Source of the DNA: Eremophila alpestris peregrina
Taxonomy: Eukaryota; Chordata; Aves; Passeriformes; Alaudidae
NCBI GenBank assembly: GCA_009792885.1
Contig: WMCF01000026.1
Span: forward strand, 1,116,001 to 1,180,000
Direction of reading: 5' to 3'
DNA length: 64,000 bases
Part shown: positions 1 to 12,300 of the stretch, in pieces
Position numbering within the stretch: the stretch's first letter is position 1
Layout of the letters: every line of letters starts with the position of its first letter
Notes under the pieces: generated by a model
What the model saw: the letters and a program-made list of their open reading frames with translations, nothing else
Databases searched by the model: none
What the model was told of the DNA's origin: nothing
Position numbers and translations under genes: made by a program

Positions 1-288
1 TGTATACATCTCAGTTAAATTTATGTATCTCAGTGATAATTTAAAATTTTGGCATTGATTGTAGCTAATAAAAATCTGTACCTTTTTTATTCTCCTTGGT
101 ACTCTGTGCAAGTCACCTTAAGTAAAGTTCCCTGTTGGGGAGTACAATTCAAACACAAAGCCTGGTTTTGTCTAGGCAGCTCATTTCAAAGTAATTGTAA
201 ATGACATACCTTGGCACAAGCAATCCCTTCTGTTGTTGTGGGCCATTCTTACCAAATCAAACTAAACTTGAAAATCATCTGTTCACAG

Positions 289-372
289 GATGACCAAGAT
301 CTGGGAGTTTCTCAGGTTAGTTTGACATTGTTCTGGCTTCTGTTCAGTCTTCTGGTTTCTGGTGGAGAAAAG
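289..372 (+). CDS. Coding exon A, 28 codons, phase 0/0
   Basis: The acceptor is a TCATCTGTTCACAG-type site with a CTAAAC branch-like sequence upstream; the donor is AAAAG followed by GTAAGA, close to consensus. Only one of the three frames is open through the exon. It reads DDQDLGVSQ, then a very hydrophobic middle (LFWLLFSLLV) and a GGEK end. A shorter exon of 27 bases ending before GTTAGT at 316 is possible. The exon joins exon B at phase 0, giving GGEK followed by SLLLANS. The hydrophobic middle could be a buried solenoid helix or a membrane segment; I favour the former because the following residues are also leucine-rich. No family identified. Confidence 0.5.
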
Positions 373-3300
373 GTAAGAGCCCGTTGGGAAAAGAAACAAG
401 TTGGGGGGTTTTTTTCATTTTTTTTTCTTTTTTTTAACTTACCTATTTATGCAACTACCAAAGAAATAACTTTTAGAATACCAGCTAATCCCAAACTCTT
501 GAGGATAAAGTGACAAAAAGTAATTTTTTTGCTGCACAGGTGGTTTGTGGCATACACAGCAGGAACAAGAGCAAAGCAATAATTTGTTCAGTTCAAGAGA
601 TCTGCTAGTTTGCTGATAGTGTCACCAGAAATATTTACACCTGCACAGGTAGAAGCAGAAATCTTCACATTCATTTTTCCCAACTTAGCAAAACTTATTC
701 TCTAAGATCTGTATCATTGCAGCCCTAATTCATAAATATGTTTAATTTTTAAACATGCTTCTAAATAAATTTTTAATAAGATTGTACTACTTCATGAATG
801 AAAAGTGTTCTGTGCAGCAAAATCAAAGGCAGTCTGAGTGTAACACAGATCCATGGACAGGCTAATAGATGAATGCAAGATGTTTACTTTGCGTGGATTC
901 GTTCTTAACATAACTCAGTTATCAATAGAGTTTAAATTACTTAGATTCTTTTTATATCATCTAATATTTGACATTCACCCACTATGTCTGCAATGCTGTG
1001 TAGCACAACCATTTCCAAAATATCAATTTATTAAAAAATTAATGAAATGTGCATTTTTAATCTTCAGATTTCAGGGACTGCATTTAATGTTTACTGAGTC
1101 ATGAAATACATTGATCCTTGGTGTGGCAGTTATATGTGTGGAATAAATAAGATACCAGGACCCAATCCATGTTCCACAAAGGGGTAATTGAAATCTGTGG
1201 CAACAGAAAAGGACACTGTTAATGGCTGCTGTTAATGCAGTTCTGGGCTTCCACACTGTTAAAAGCCTGATTTTTCCAGCGTACATTTTCAGAAACAGCC
1301 CTGGATGAATAGAAATATTAGAATCCTTCAGCATATAATCTGAAGGAAAGACATAGCTGAAAGTCCAATCACTGCCAAGGCTAGTATTGTGGTGCACTGT
1401 GCTAATTATTTTATTATTTTCCAGGAGACATCAGCTCTATTTAAGAAACTGTATTTAACATATAGCTGTGGTTTTGTACTTATGCACTGATACATGTGCA
1501 ATAAATGGTACCATGCTACTATTTGGGCATATGTACAGGGCATGAGATTCATATAATCAAACTAGATATGTAAAACTAAGTGGGTTTCCCTTGAAAAACT
1601 GCTTCTAGGCAGAGTTAATGGATCCTGAGCCATGTGGCTACTGAAAAAAAAAAAGAAAAAAAGAGGCAGGAGTTTTTATGTGTCCTCCCCTACCCTCAGA
1701 GTTTGCTACTAGCCAACTCCAGATCATTGCTCTTAATCCACTCTTTGACTCTGGATCTATCAGACACCTCTGTGGGTTCTGTGAAGGCAAAGGAAGGTGA
1801 AATTCAACACATAACATTTTTTAAACTCTGATTTAATTACTGAAGTCATTCTTGAACCATTTCTGAACAGAGAGATGCAAATCAAAACTGGGGAGAATTT
1901 AACTGTTTGCCCTTTTTTGTTATTTATTTTATTAGTTACTAAAACTAATTACAAAAACTTGTCCAAAACATAAATTTAAGGTTATTGTGTTAAAAGGAGA
2001 CAGCTGTCTTTTGCCAGTAATTACTGGCAGTATTATTACTGCTCAGGGTTGCTTTCCTTTAATCTGTGGAATAGTGAGAAATCCTGTCTCCAGGATAAGA
2101 CTTTTCTTACTACCCCTCACCTTCAGGGCGTACCTGCAAAGCCTGTCTGCCTCAACAGAACCTGTGTAATGGCTGCTAATGCCTTACCTGCCCAATCATC
2201 CTGTAAATCAGCAGTTTTATTGATGAGTGTAGTCTGTATCCTTGACCAAAGGAGCATCAAGGCCTAGATCTGTGGAGATTTTGCTGGTCTCCAAATAGAA
2301 TATGTACGTCAACTTCATGTGTGAAATCGCAGGGGAATACAAGCTTACACCAACAATGAACCTGTGTGTTTTAGAGAGGCAGAGTAATGTGCACATACAT
2401 ATATTTACACATATTTGTAAATATAGAAGAAGGCAAATCAGAAAGGGACGATTCAATAATGAAGGGAAAGACAAGAGAATTCCAGTCTTGTTTTTAGCCC
2501 CTGTTTGTAACTTGAAACAGTGTTATATCTGACCAAACACATATGTATTTAGACACATCTAAGGGTGCTAGGTCTTAGGGAAATCAAGGACACCAAGATG
2601 GCAGCAGTGGTTACTGCCAAACATTTTTTGCGTGAGAAGAAACAATGATTTTAGATTCAAGCAGAAAAGACGGATTGGCTAAAAAGCTGTAGTTTTTGAA
2701 AAAAATAAAAGAGGGATGTATATGAAGTCAAGAGAATAGACATTTCATTTTTTTTACATTATTTTGATCTCATTCTAATTCATCTAGTATTCCCAGAGAA
2801 TGCTTTTTTCTGTGTTTTATAGAAAGACGAGATATTACTGAACTAATGGAGCTTTTTTTTTGGAAATTCACAGAACACTGTAAATTCATACACATGCACA
2901 CACAAACGCAAGAAAGTTATTTCACCTTGTATAAACAAGAAAGAATGCTCCTGGATATCATATTTTATAGGTCTTAATTCTTCTCAGTTTCAAAGAATAG
3001 AAAGGTATTAAAAATAAAGCCTGACCTCTGAGTTAGCAGTAGCATTTGATTTTAAAAAGCTGCTTTCTAGGCAATCTGATTTTGTTTGTTTTTCTTTTCT
3101 ATTATGACTTTTACTAAGGTTGTAGGATTAGTGAGTGGGGTATAGCTGGAGTATTTGTAGAACACTGTGACTTAGTAAATTACTTCATATTGTCTCACAG
3201 CAACTGATTTGAAAAAAAAATAAAGAATCAAAATTGGTTTGGCCTGTAACACTTAGCCCATGAGCTCCAAACTGGCTACCAAAGCCTACTGATGAATGGA

Positions 3301-6300
3301 TGCATACTGAATCGCAGAGGGAAGCCAAGTAGTTATTTTGGGGCAGTCTGTATTTATGCCAGGCCTGGATGTGATTCATTGTTTCTTCCGTTTTTTATGC
3401 TAGCGATGACCAAATGAGCATAATAAATCTGGTTCCTTTCTGATGAAAATTGTCCGAGTCATAAAGGCATCCTCACAACTGGGCTGGGTTTGGCAGTCTC
3501 AATGGAATAGAGGAAGGAAAACAAAACTGCTTCCTCAGAGTCAGTCCCTTCCAGGTTAGGCTATGGATGAGGCCTGCTGACTGGGCAGCAATGGGGGCTG
3601 CAGTTTTATTGCTGTTGACACAGCTTGTCTCACACACATCAAAATGACTTGCGGTAGTTTTGTACCATAGATCTCTTTATAGGTATTTCCCTCTGTTTCA
3701 TGAGGTTACTCTGGGAGGGAGAGGATTAAAGCATCTGAGTTTAGCTATCTGCTTCCAAGTCTCTGCCCTCCCTTGGTGTCAGAAGGAGGCCTAGGCAAGA
3801 CAGCCAAGACAACAGCTCCATTCATCCTGGAGTAAATACTGGGGGTTTATTCACTAGTGATGTGCTGAGCAGGTCTTCATTGTAACTGGAGTTTAGACAT
3901 TGCACACATGGATCATCTGTGTTTGTTCCTCATCCTCTGTGAAATGAAACCTAAGCCCTTTTTCTTAGATGCTTGGCAGAAATATTTCAGTCTGACAAGT
4001 ATGCACCATTCCTAGACTGGGACTTGGCTGTAGCTCCCTGAAGTAGAGCTTGGAGAGCCATATTCACAGCTTATGTGATTAAAGGGTAGGCCTTAATATT
4101 GAGAGTGTTTCAGACAATATTTCAGAGCTTTGTGACTCCCTGCTCTGAAGCTGAGCCTCTCATCTCTATCCTTAGCCTGGCTGTCATAGATGCATGTTTC
4201 CAAAAGCATCACTGAAATACCTGTGAGTTAGAAATAATTACAGACTCATCTGTAGTTCACTACTGGTAGTGGTTAGAGATATCCTATTCCCAAAAACAAG
4301 GCCAAAAGAGAAATAGAATTTGGACAAAAATTGCAAGTCTGACCCTGTGTTCAGAATAATCCTACCACTAAAAATGACAAATGTGATTTACAGGATTAGA
4401 CTGCATTCTAAACATTGCCAGCAAGAATGGCAGAGCTCTTTTGCATAAATACCACAGATCAGCCACCAAAATGAAGCACAGAGTGCTCATAAGTGTGGGG
4501 GAACTATGAAAAATCTCACCACATATTGAACCAGGTGCAAATTAAGCACCTGTTTTATCTCTCTGTCTCCTCTTCAATTTAGTACAAGTTAGGAAATCTT
4601 GAAAAATATCTGTCAGAATTTTGAAGCTAATCAATATTATTCCTGGCAATAAATTACAAACTTTGCTGTTTCAGATCATAAGCAATCTGATCAGAAAGTC
4701 AATTTATCCGCTGAATTCTGAAGAAACTGGTACAAGATGCCCAAAATTCTTTCAGCTCTGAGCCCATGCTTACAGTTCCCAAATAGTAAGCCTCAAGTTT
4801 GAACAAGATGTTAAATCATCAGAGTCTAGCCTCAGGCACAGAACAGAGATTACTTTCGTTGTATCAAACTGTGACCTACTTGCAAGATCCTGGACACAGT
4901 AAGAACTTGCTCAAAATATTACAGTCTATGCTGCTTTTAATACAGTGAATTATGAAGCAATTCTGACTTGCCTTTTTCTGTTGCTTTTGTTCTGTAGTTA
5001 TATAGAACTTGAAGACAGGCATTACAATCATTAACCCATTCAGTAAAAGCTGCAGCTGTAAGGGAAACATCTATGAAATGCTCAATAAACATCGTGCTTT
5101 TCAGGGAAACATCACTACCATTTTTAAAAGGGGGAGGCAGGACAGTGAGCCTCGCCTATGTCCAAGCAGAGGCTGGTGATGAGAGGTGTCCCTGTCTTTG
5201 GCCTCGTGCTCTTGAACATTTCTATCAATGACACAGACAGAGGGATTGAGTGCACCCTCGAAAGGCTTGATGACATGAAACTGAGTGGTGCAGTTGACAC
5301 AACAGAAGGATGAGATGCCACTCAGGGGGACCTGGACAAATGAAAAGTGGGCCCACGAGAGACTCATGAAGTTCATGAATGCAAGGTGCTGCACCTGGGT
5401 TGAGGCAATCTGAGATGTAACTGGGAGTAAGAAGTCATCAACCTGGAGAGAAGGAATTGGATGAAAAGCTGGACATGAGCCACGAGTGTGCACTCACAGC
5501 CCAGGCCATCTGCATCCTGGGCTGCATCAAAAGAGGGGTGGCCACCAGGTCCAGAGAGGTAATTCTTTTCTCTACTCTGTCCTCTTGTGACCCTCTCTGG
5601 AGAACTGCATCCAGATTTGGGGTCATCAACACAAGACATTGACCTGTTAAAAGAGGTTCCGAGGAGGGCTACAAAGGTGATCTGAGGTGGGAGAGTCTCT
5701 CCTGTGAAGACAGGCTGAATGAAAGAGATTTTGCCCATGGTCAGTGGTATGGGTGAATCACACCAATCTCTACTTCCATTATTGTTTCTTTTTACTAGCT
5801 TTAATGTCATTGCTTTAATACAATTGCTTTGATATAGTGCTGTATCTTATACTATATTATGCTATACTTTATTAGTACTTTCAGGTTTTATAAAGTTTAG
5901 TAAATAATTCTGATTAAGATATTTTTGTATAGTCATTTATCATAAGAAATTATTTATTTTTATTTAAATATGCCTGGTTTGCTATCATTATCATTAATCC
6001 TGCAGGACAAAGATGTGCAAAGGTTCAATCAAACCTCTATAATTTCTTAGACTTAAACCGGTGACAGTCTGAGGCAAAGATTGGCTTCATTTGCCCAATT
6101 TCTGAGAAGTTTACAAGGAGGTCCTTTCTGCACCTCATGATTCAAAGGGAGGGCTTCTCTAATAAATTTTATCTGAACCTCCTGCTCTCTCGTGCAACAG
6201 AGAGTTGAGGTTGTTCAGCCTGTAGAGGAGAAGGCTCCAAGGAGACCTCATAGCAACCTTCCAGTATTTAGAGGGGGTTTTTCAAAAAGAGGATGAGGGA

Positions 6301-9300
6301 GTTTTTGCACAAGCAGATAATGACAGCATAAGGGAGCAATAGCTTTAAACTGGAAAAGGGCAGGTTTAGATTAGATTAGATGCTAGCAAGGAATTCTTTA
6401 CTTGGAGTGTGGTGAGGCACTGGCGCAGGGTGCCCAGGGAAGCTGTGGATGCCCCATCCCTGGAAGTGTTCAAGGCCAGGTTGGATGAGGCCTTGAGCAA
6501 GCTGATCTAGTGGAAGGTGTCCTTGCCCATTGTAGGGGAGCAGGAACTAGGTGATCTTGAAAGTCCCTTCCAGCCCTAACCACTCTGAGATTCTAAGGTC
6601 CTATGAATTCTTTTCTCTGATTTCTTCACTGTATGTTTGGGGTTTTTTCCCTCACTGTATGGTGTAAGTAATGATACTGCCTTAATGTCTGCTTCTAAGT
6701 CTTCCTTGGGATAGCTTTAGTTCCTTTATTTACTTTTATTCATCACGACAAAACTGTATTTAAAATATTTATTAACTGCATTTTCAGAGTATTTGAGGAA
6801 AATCCCAAGTGCCTATGATCCTTAGATTAGTGAAAGACAGTAAATTATACTTTTGAAGTCCCTATTGCATCCTGGATGAAGAACCTACAGTTTTAGTGAT
6901 AAAAATAAAAATTATGTATTACATATCTGTTGTTTCCTATGAAACACACAAAGACATATCATTATAACTTTAATCATATAACTTTAGGTTGATTGACATT
7001 GAGAGGTTATCCTTTCCTTATTTAAGAGAGGCAACAGACACAAAAATTAAAAAATGGGAAGATGCAGGTTTATTGAAAAAGAATATACCATTATGATGAA
7101 TGTATTTTGGCAATAGCTTACATTCAGATACTTCAGATAAAATTTCAGTATAATCATAAGGGAAAAAAACCTATGTAGTCATTATATTAATTAATAAAAT
7201 CAAGCATCCATATCTGAAGGTCATGGGTAAAATAAACAGCAAAATGTGCTCAGAATTAGACTGTGTGTGATGCCATTTGTCCTTTATGAGGGAGAAGAGT
7301 AGAGCAAACTTTCTCTGAAAACAAATTAGATATATGAGACTTTGCTACCATAGAATTAGGGAGTATTACTTTGCAACCTTTTTCCAATGTAGCTGTGAAA
7401 AGCTTTTGAAAATTAAAAAAAGAAACAAAACACCAAACTAAAACCAAACCACAATCCCCCAAATGGCATGAGAAGTCATATTTGCATAATTCCATTTAGG
7501 ACAGCAAGTGAAACAGAATTGTACAGATGTAAAAAAAAAAAACCCTACTGCTAACATGTAACTTTACTTAAGTAAACCTCTAAAATAGTTAAGCTACACA
7601 ATTAGTCATTGAGATAGGCTTATATCAGATAAATCTTTCAGGAATTTATTATAACTAATCATTAAAGTTCAAATTTTTTATTTTACATGTGATATCGAGC
7701 AACTCTAGCATGAGCATTAAACAATTTTTAATCAGTTTTGTGTAGGTGGGTGGCAGCAACTGCGTTTTGTGAGTGTCCTTTTGTAGCTGCTGTGAGGTGT
7801 CTTGGCTGTGCTGACTTCCAGAGCTGGAGCAGTTGAAGTAAAAAAAATAGATATCAGAGTGGTTAGAAAGGGTCCATTCTGAAAAAGGGTAGGTCTTTCA
7901 TGTCTTGGAAACTTTGAAGTTAAAATGTGGCTTGGATGAGATTTTCTTAAAGCACAGCAAGATTAGGAGTTTGTATCATAATTTATAAAGGTATATTTAA
8001 ATTATACCTTAGACCTTCTTCGGGTGCAGGTTTCAGTTTTGAAATATTCACAAAAAGTAAAAGGAGTGAATTTTATTTGTAAGGGTTGGATTGAAGAGCC
8101 TGTGTATTGCTATGAGAAAAAAAAAATCCTTGTCCTGTGGCAGTTCCCTCCCCGACAGATGCTTTTGAGGGCTGTCAGTTGGCCATTCCTTAATCCACTC
8201 AGTGTGGGTTGTACTTACATTTCATCGTGCTCATTATTAAATCAGCTCAACTTTCTTATGGCAAATTGCAGATTGGTCTCCAACCATCTGTGACTCTGTA
8301 TCTGAATGTGTAAGCTGGTGGATGCCTGTTTAGAAACAAGGCAGTGAATTGATGTTCAGAAAGGAAGAGGAGCTTGAATAAGAGCCTGGCATTTTATACC
8401 AGCTGGATATATTTCTTTCCTTCTTAAAATTTATTTATTCTATTGACTGTATTAGTCCCATGTGATTTCTGCTTGTTGCCTGTATTTTTAAACTACAAAG
8501 GACAAAGACTTTTCAAGCTTCAAAGGCATCAGGTTTGTGAAGACAGTGAGATTATGGATTTAAATTATTTTTTCAGTGGTCAGAATCCTTTTTCTAGAAC
8601 TAAAGGCTCTTATTCTGAATCACAATCGACTCTGCCAGCTGTATTTAATACAAAGTGAAATAGCATAGCCATCTGAGCTAAGGGGCCTTTCCTTCCTTCA
8701 GAATTGGACCAGATGTTGCCAGATAGGTGCCTCTGGGTGCCTTTGTTCAGTAGATTTAGATTCTTATCCAGTGTATCTCTCAGCAATTTCTTTTTTTCTG
8801 AAACAAATTTGAAAGGCTGCTTTAGCTCAGGAGAAATTTCCCCACAATTGCTCAAACTTCCTTGTTTCACAGATTCACTGCATCTTTATGCGTTCTTGCA
8901 TGAGTTCATGCATGGCCTGCTGGTGGCTTCATCCCATGAATCTGACTGGGTATTTCCTGAAAAACAAATTGATTGCAATATCCACTATCCATTCTTAGGC
9001 TCCCGAGCCAAAGTACTTGATAAAATTCCAGCATCATTTTTGCTCTCAGCAGGTCTTGTGTTTGTAACCCTGAAGTGCTGCCCATGGGAGGAGAATGTGA
9101 TTTCTGCCACAGAGTACACAGCATCTGCCTCATCTTTACATAAGGTGAAAACACCTCCATGTTCTTTAGAATTTGCTCCAGTTTTGTTTCTCAGTAGATT
9201 GCAAGCAGCTTGCTGCCACATTCTCAATGTATAATGATATCAAAGGAGCTATCTTTGAGTACAAGTCTCTGGCAAGTGGAAGCAGGACACTTATTTCCAT

Positions 9301-12300
9301 CTCCTCCAGCACTGATACTCTAAGTAGGAGGAAAACTGTATTGACTTTGTCTTTAAAAAACTCAAGGATTAGAAGGAGATGGTTTTTTAATAATTATTTG
9401 GATTTTTTTCTCCTGTGAGGTTCATGATGTTTTTCAAGAATCATAGTTCTTTAATTTTTTAGGAGAATGTCTACCTCTTTTACTCACTAATTATCATTAA
9501 TTAGAAATTTAAATGTGATGAGATGGGATTAAATTCAGTTAACCCTTCCACATTGAAATGGACTTCAAAATAACAGATTTATTCCATGCTTTAACATGGA
9601 GAACTAGAGGAGAGGGTTACAAATGTAAGGGAGGTGATAATTATAAGGAAGGAGCTGATGTTTTGTTCACAGGTTGATGCAGTGAAGTTATTAAGAAACT
9701 GCTACATAAGGGAAAAACTATCCCACTCTATAATTTTTACTAGCCAGGCTTGTACCATATCTCCACTTTGCCAAGCACAATGCAACATCATAAATTGGAG
9801 CAGCAGTGTTCTGGCCAAGGAAAACAAGAAAGGAGAAATCTCTTACATTTCTGTATAAATACCCTTAGTAGCATACATGTAACTGGATATTTGCTACCCA
9901 GAAGACATGGACATTGTCCATGGACATCCCAAAATGAAAATCTGAGAAATTCAGAGGTTAGAGAATATGTCAATATTCTGTTAGCATTTGATTCAATGGG
10001 GAGAATGACACTTTAACCTGATTTCACTTTGACTGTCTTCTGTTCCACACTCTGTTGGCAAGGTTTTTGGTCTTCTTCAGAAGCAACTGATGCAGTCTGG
10101 TCTGCTGTGGTAGAGCACATTGCAGTCCTTCAAGGTATGCTTAATGAAAGCAAAAATAAAAAGAAGGACTATTTACTTACTGGGAAAAAATATTTCTACA
10201 ATTTTAAAGGTAAATTGATATCTATAATTCTTTTTGTACTTTTTCTTCCTTTCACTTAGATAATTTTTCATTACCAGAGGGTCTTGGAGATTTTATTTTA
10301 GTACCACCAGATTGTCAGTCCCACAAAAATCAGTTTTTCATCAATGGTGATTGCAGGGAAGAGAGCTGTCTGCTCAATCATGAGGCATAGATCAGCTCAG
10401 GATTTTTGCTTACTACATGATGTGAGTAGGAAGGCATTGACTTGAGAGCTCCTTTTCCAAGAGTAAATTCCTGATAGCTGTATTGCTCTATAAATGCACA
10501 AGAGAGCTTGAAAGTCTGTTTCTCACACACACATGCACACACACACTCTTCCTTTCCTCGTACTTTTGTTCAAAACTCATCATTCTTCCTGATAGAAGAA
10601 AGGAAAAACTGGCCCTAACTTTAGCTTGCATTAGTGGCTCCAGTGTATCTGGGCTGATATAATTTCTGGGGTACATTTACAAAATTGAAGGTTCAATAGT
10701 TCATGTCTGTCAAGTCAGCTTACCTTCTCTTTCTTGTGAGGCATGTGATGGTGGTTTTATTAAGGGTTCTAGGTCTGAGGTACAGAGCATAAGCACTACA
10801 TATAGAAAAGATACATATCTTTGTGAAGGTTGGAAGTGGAGATAAAAATTTACCAGTTGATATCTTACTGGGAATTTTTATGTTGTGCCTCAATGAAGAG
10901 CCCACTAAAGTATCATTACATCAGCCAGTAATGTGTGTAAGCCAATATTTGGCTATCTGACTTGTCTGTCTCTTGAGCCCACTCATGCTTCTCAGCCTCA
11001 GCAAATACCTGAGACTTTGGCCAGCCCAAATCACCCAGCTCTAGGCTCAGCAAGAGTGGGATGAGTGTCCCCTGCTGACATCCCAACAACAAGAGCCACA
11101 TCAATGAATGGTGATGAAATTCACCTGATCTGACCCTAAGACTTACAGTAGGGAGCCACCTCAGCTAGTGATAAGGGAAGAATCTCTGCATGATTCTTTC
11201 CTCAGGGCAAATATGATTTGAAGCCAATTATGGATTTTTACTTTCATCTTCCAATACTTCTTCTTCCCAAAAGTGCAATAATACTTCCCTCTTTGCTCAG
11301 CTGGCAGTCTGAAAACCCTTCATGAGAGAGTGACTGCTGCAGGTGTTTTCTACAGCCCCTAAGAGAATGGAACTCTAATCTGGGATGGAGCATGTATGCA
11401 ATTCCATGCCTCAAATGCTACTGACACTTTCCCTGCTCATTCTTTACCTGGGTTGTGCCACAACAACAGAGGCAATAAATATCCAAGGCTCAAAACACCA
11501 AAGGATATCTACTTCTATAAGGGTGGAAGTATCTTAACTAATGTCAGCCTTCCAAACACAGTTTATAGAAAAGAGGTATATAAGCTACTAGACTTTGCTG
11601 TATTAGTAACCTAAGGCAAAGAGTTGAAGCTGTGTTATAAACAGAGGGGTACCAAAATGCAGTGCTCACATAATGTGTTAAGTGAAGTGTTATTGATTGG
11701 TCATAGTTAGAAAAAACACTAAAGTAAATTAATTTCTAAAGTAACACTGTTAAAGAAATTTGAGGGAAGCCAAATGATTATAAGCAGAATAAAATAATCT
11801 AAATCCATTTGACACATAGGACAATACAAGCTAATGAACAGTGTTTTCCAGCACTCTATAAAGAGATGATTAAGAAAATGTGAGAGGGAATGAGGCAACA
11901 AACTCTGTCAGATAATTTGTTTGTGCTGCCCTTCTAATAGGTCTTTGTTTATTGATGTGCAGCAATTGTTGATCATTTGAGCCTGGATAGCAAAATAAAA
12001 ATATAAATGCTGGATTTTAGCCCCTTGTCTAATTTCTTAGCATGAGTTTCTGTTTGTGATAGCTGATGGTTCTTAATCATGAATTTAAGTGATGTTTTCT
12101 ATTCTGGGTTCCTAAGCAAAAGAACATCTGTGACCAAATGACTTTGTGCCAGATACATTTTGTGAATTTTGTTTTTTACTTATATTTCATTATTGTTTTG
12201 TTGTTACAAGCTACCCTGCTTTAATGTAGCTTCACTTGAGAAATACCATTTGTGTTTTCTTCTAGGGATTGTGCTACTCTCTTCATCATGGCTGTTTGCT

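Noticed and set aside
5373..5810. 145-codon minus-strand open frame
   Set aside because: It is the complement of the CR1 copy and runs into the insertion, so it is a by-product of LINE sequence.
8704..9234. Longest open frame of the window (176 codons, plus strand)
   Set aside because: A frame of this length is about what chance allows in 64 kb of six-frame AT-rich DNA. It lies inside an intron, has no splice pair for its full length, no recognisable domain, and the opposite strand is open over much of the same stretch.
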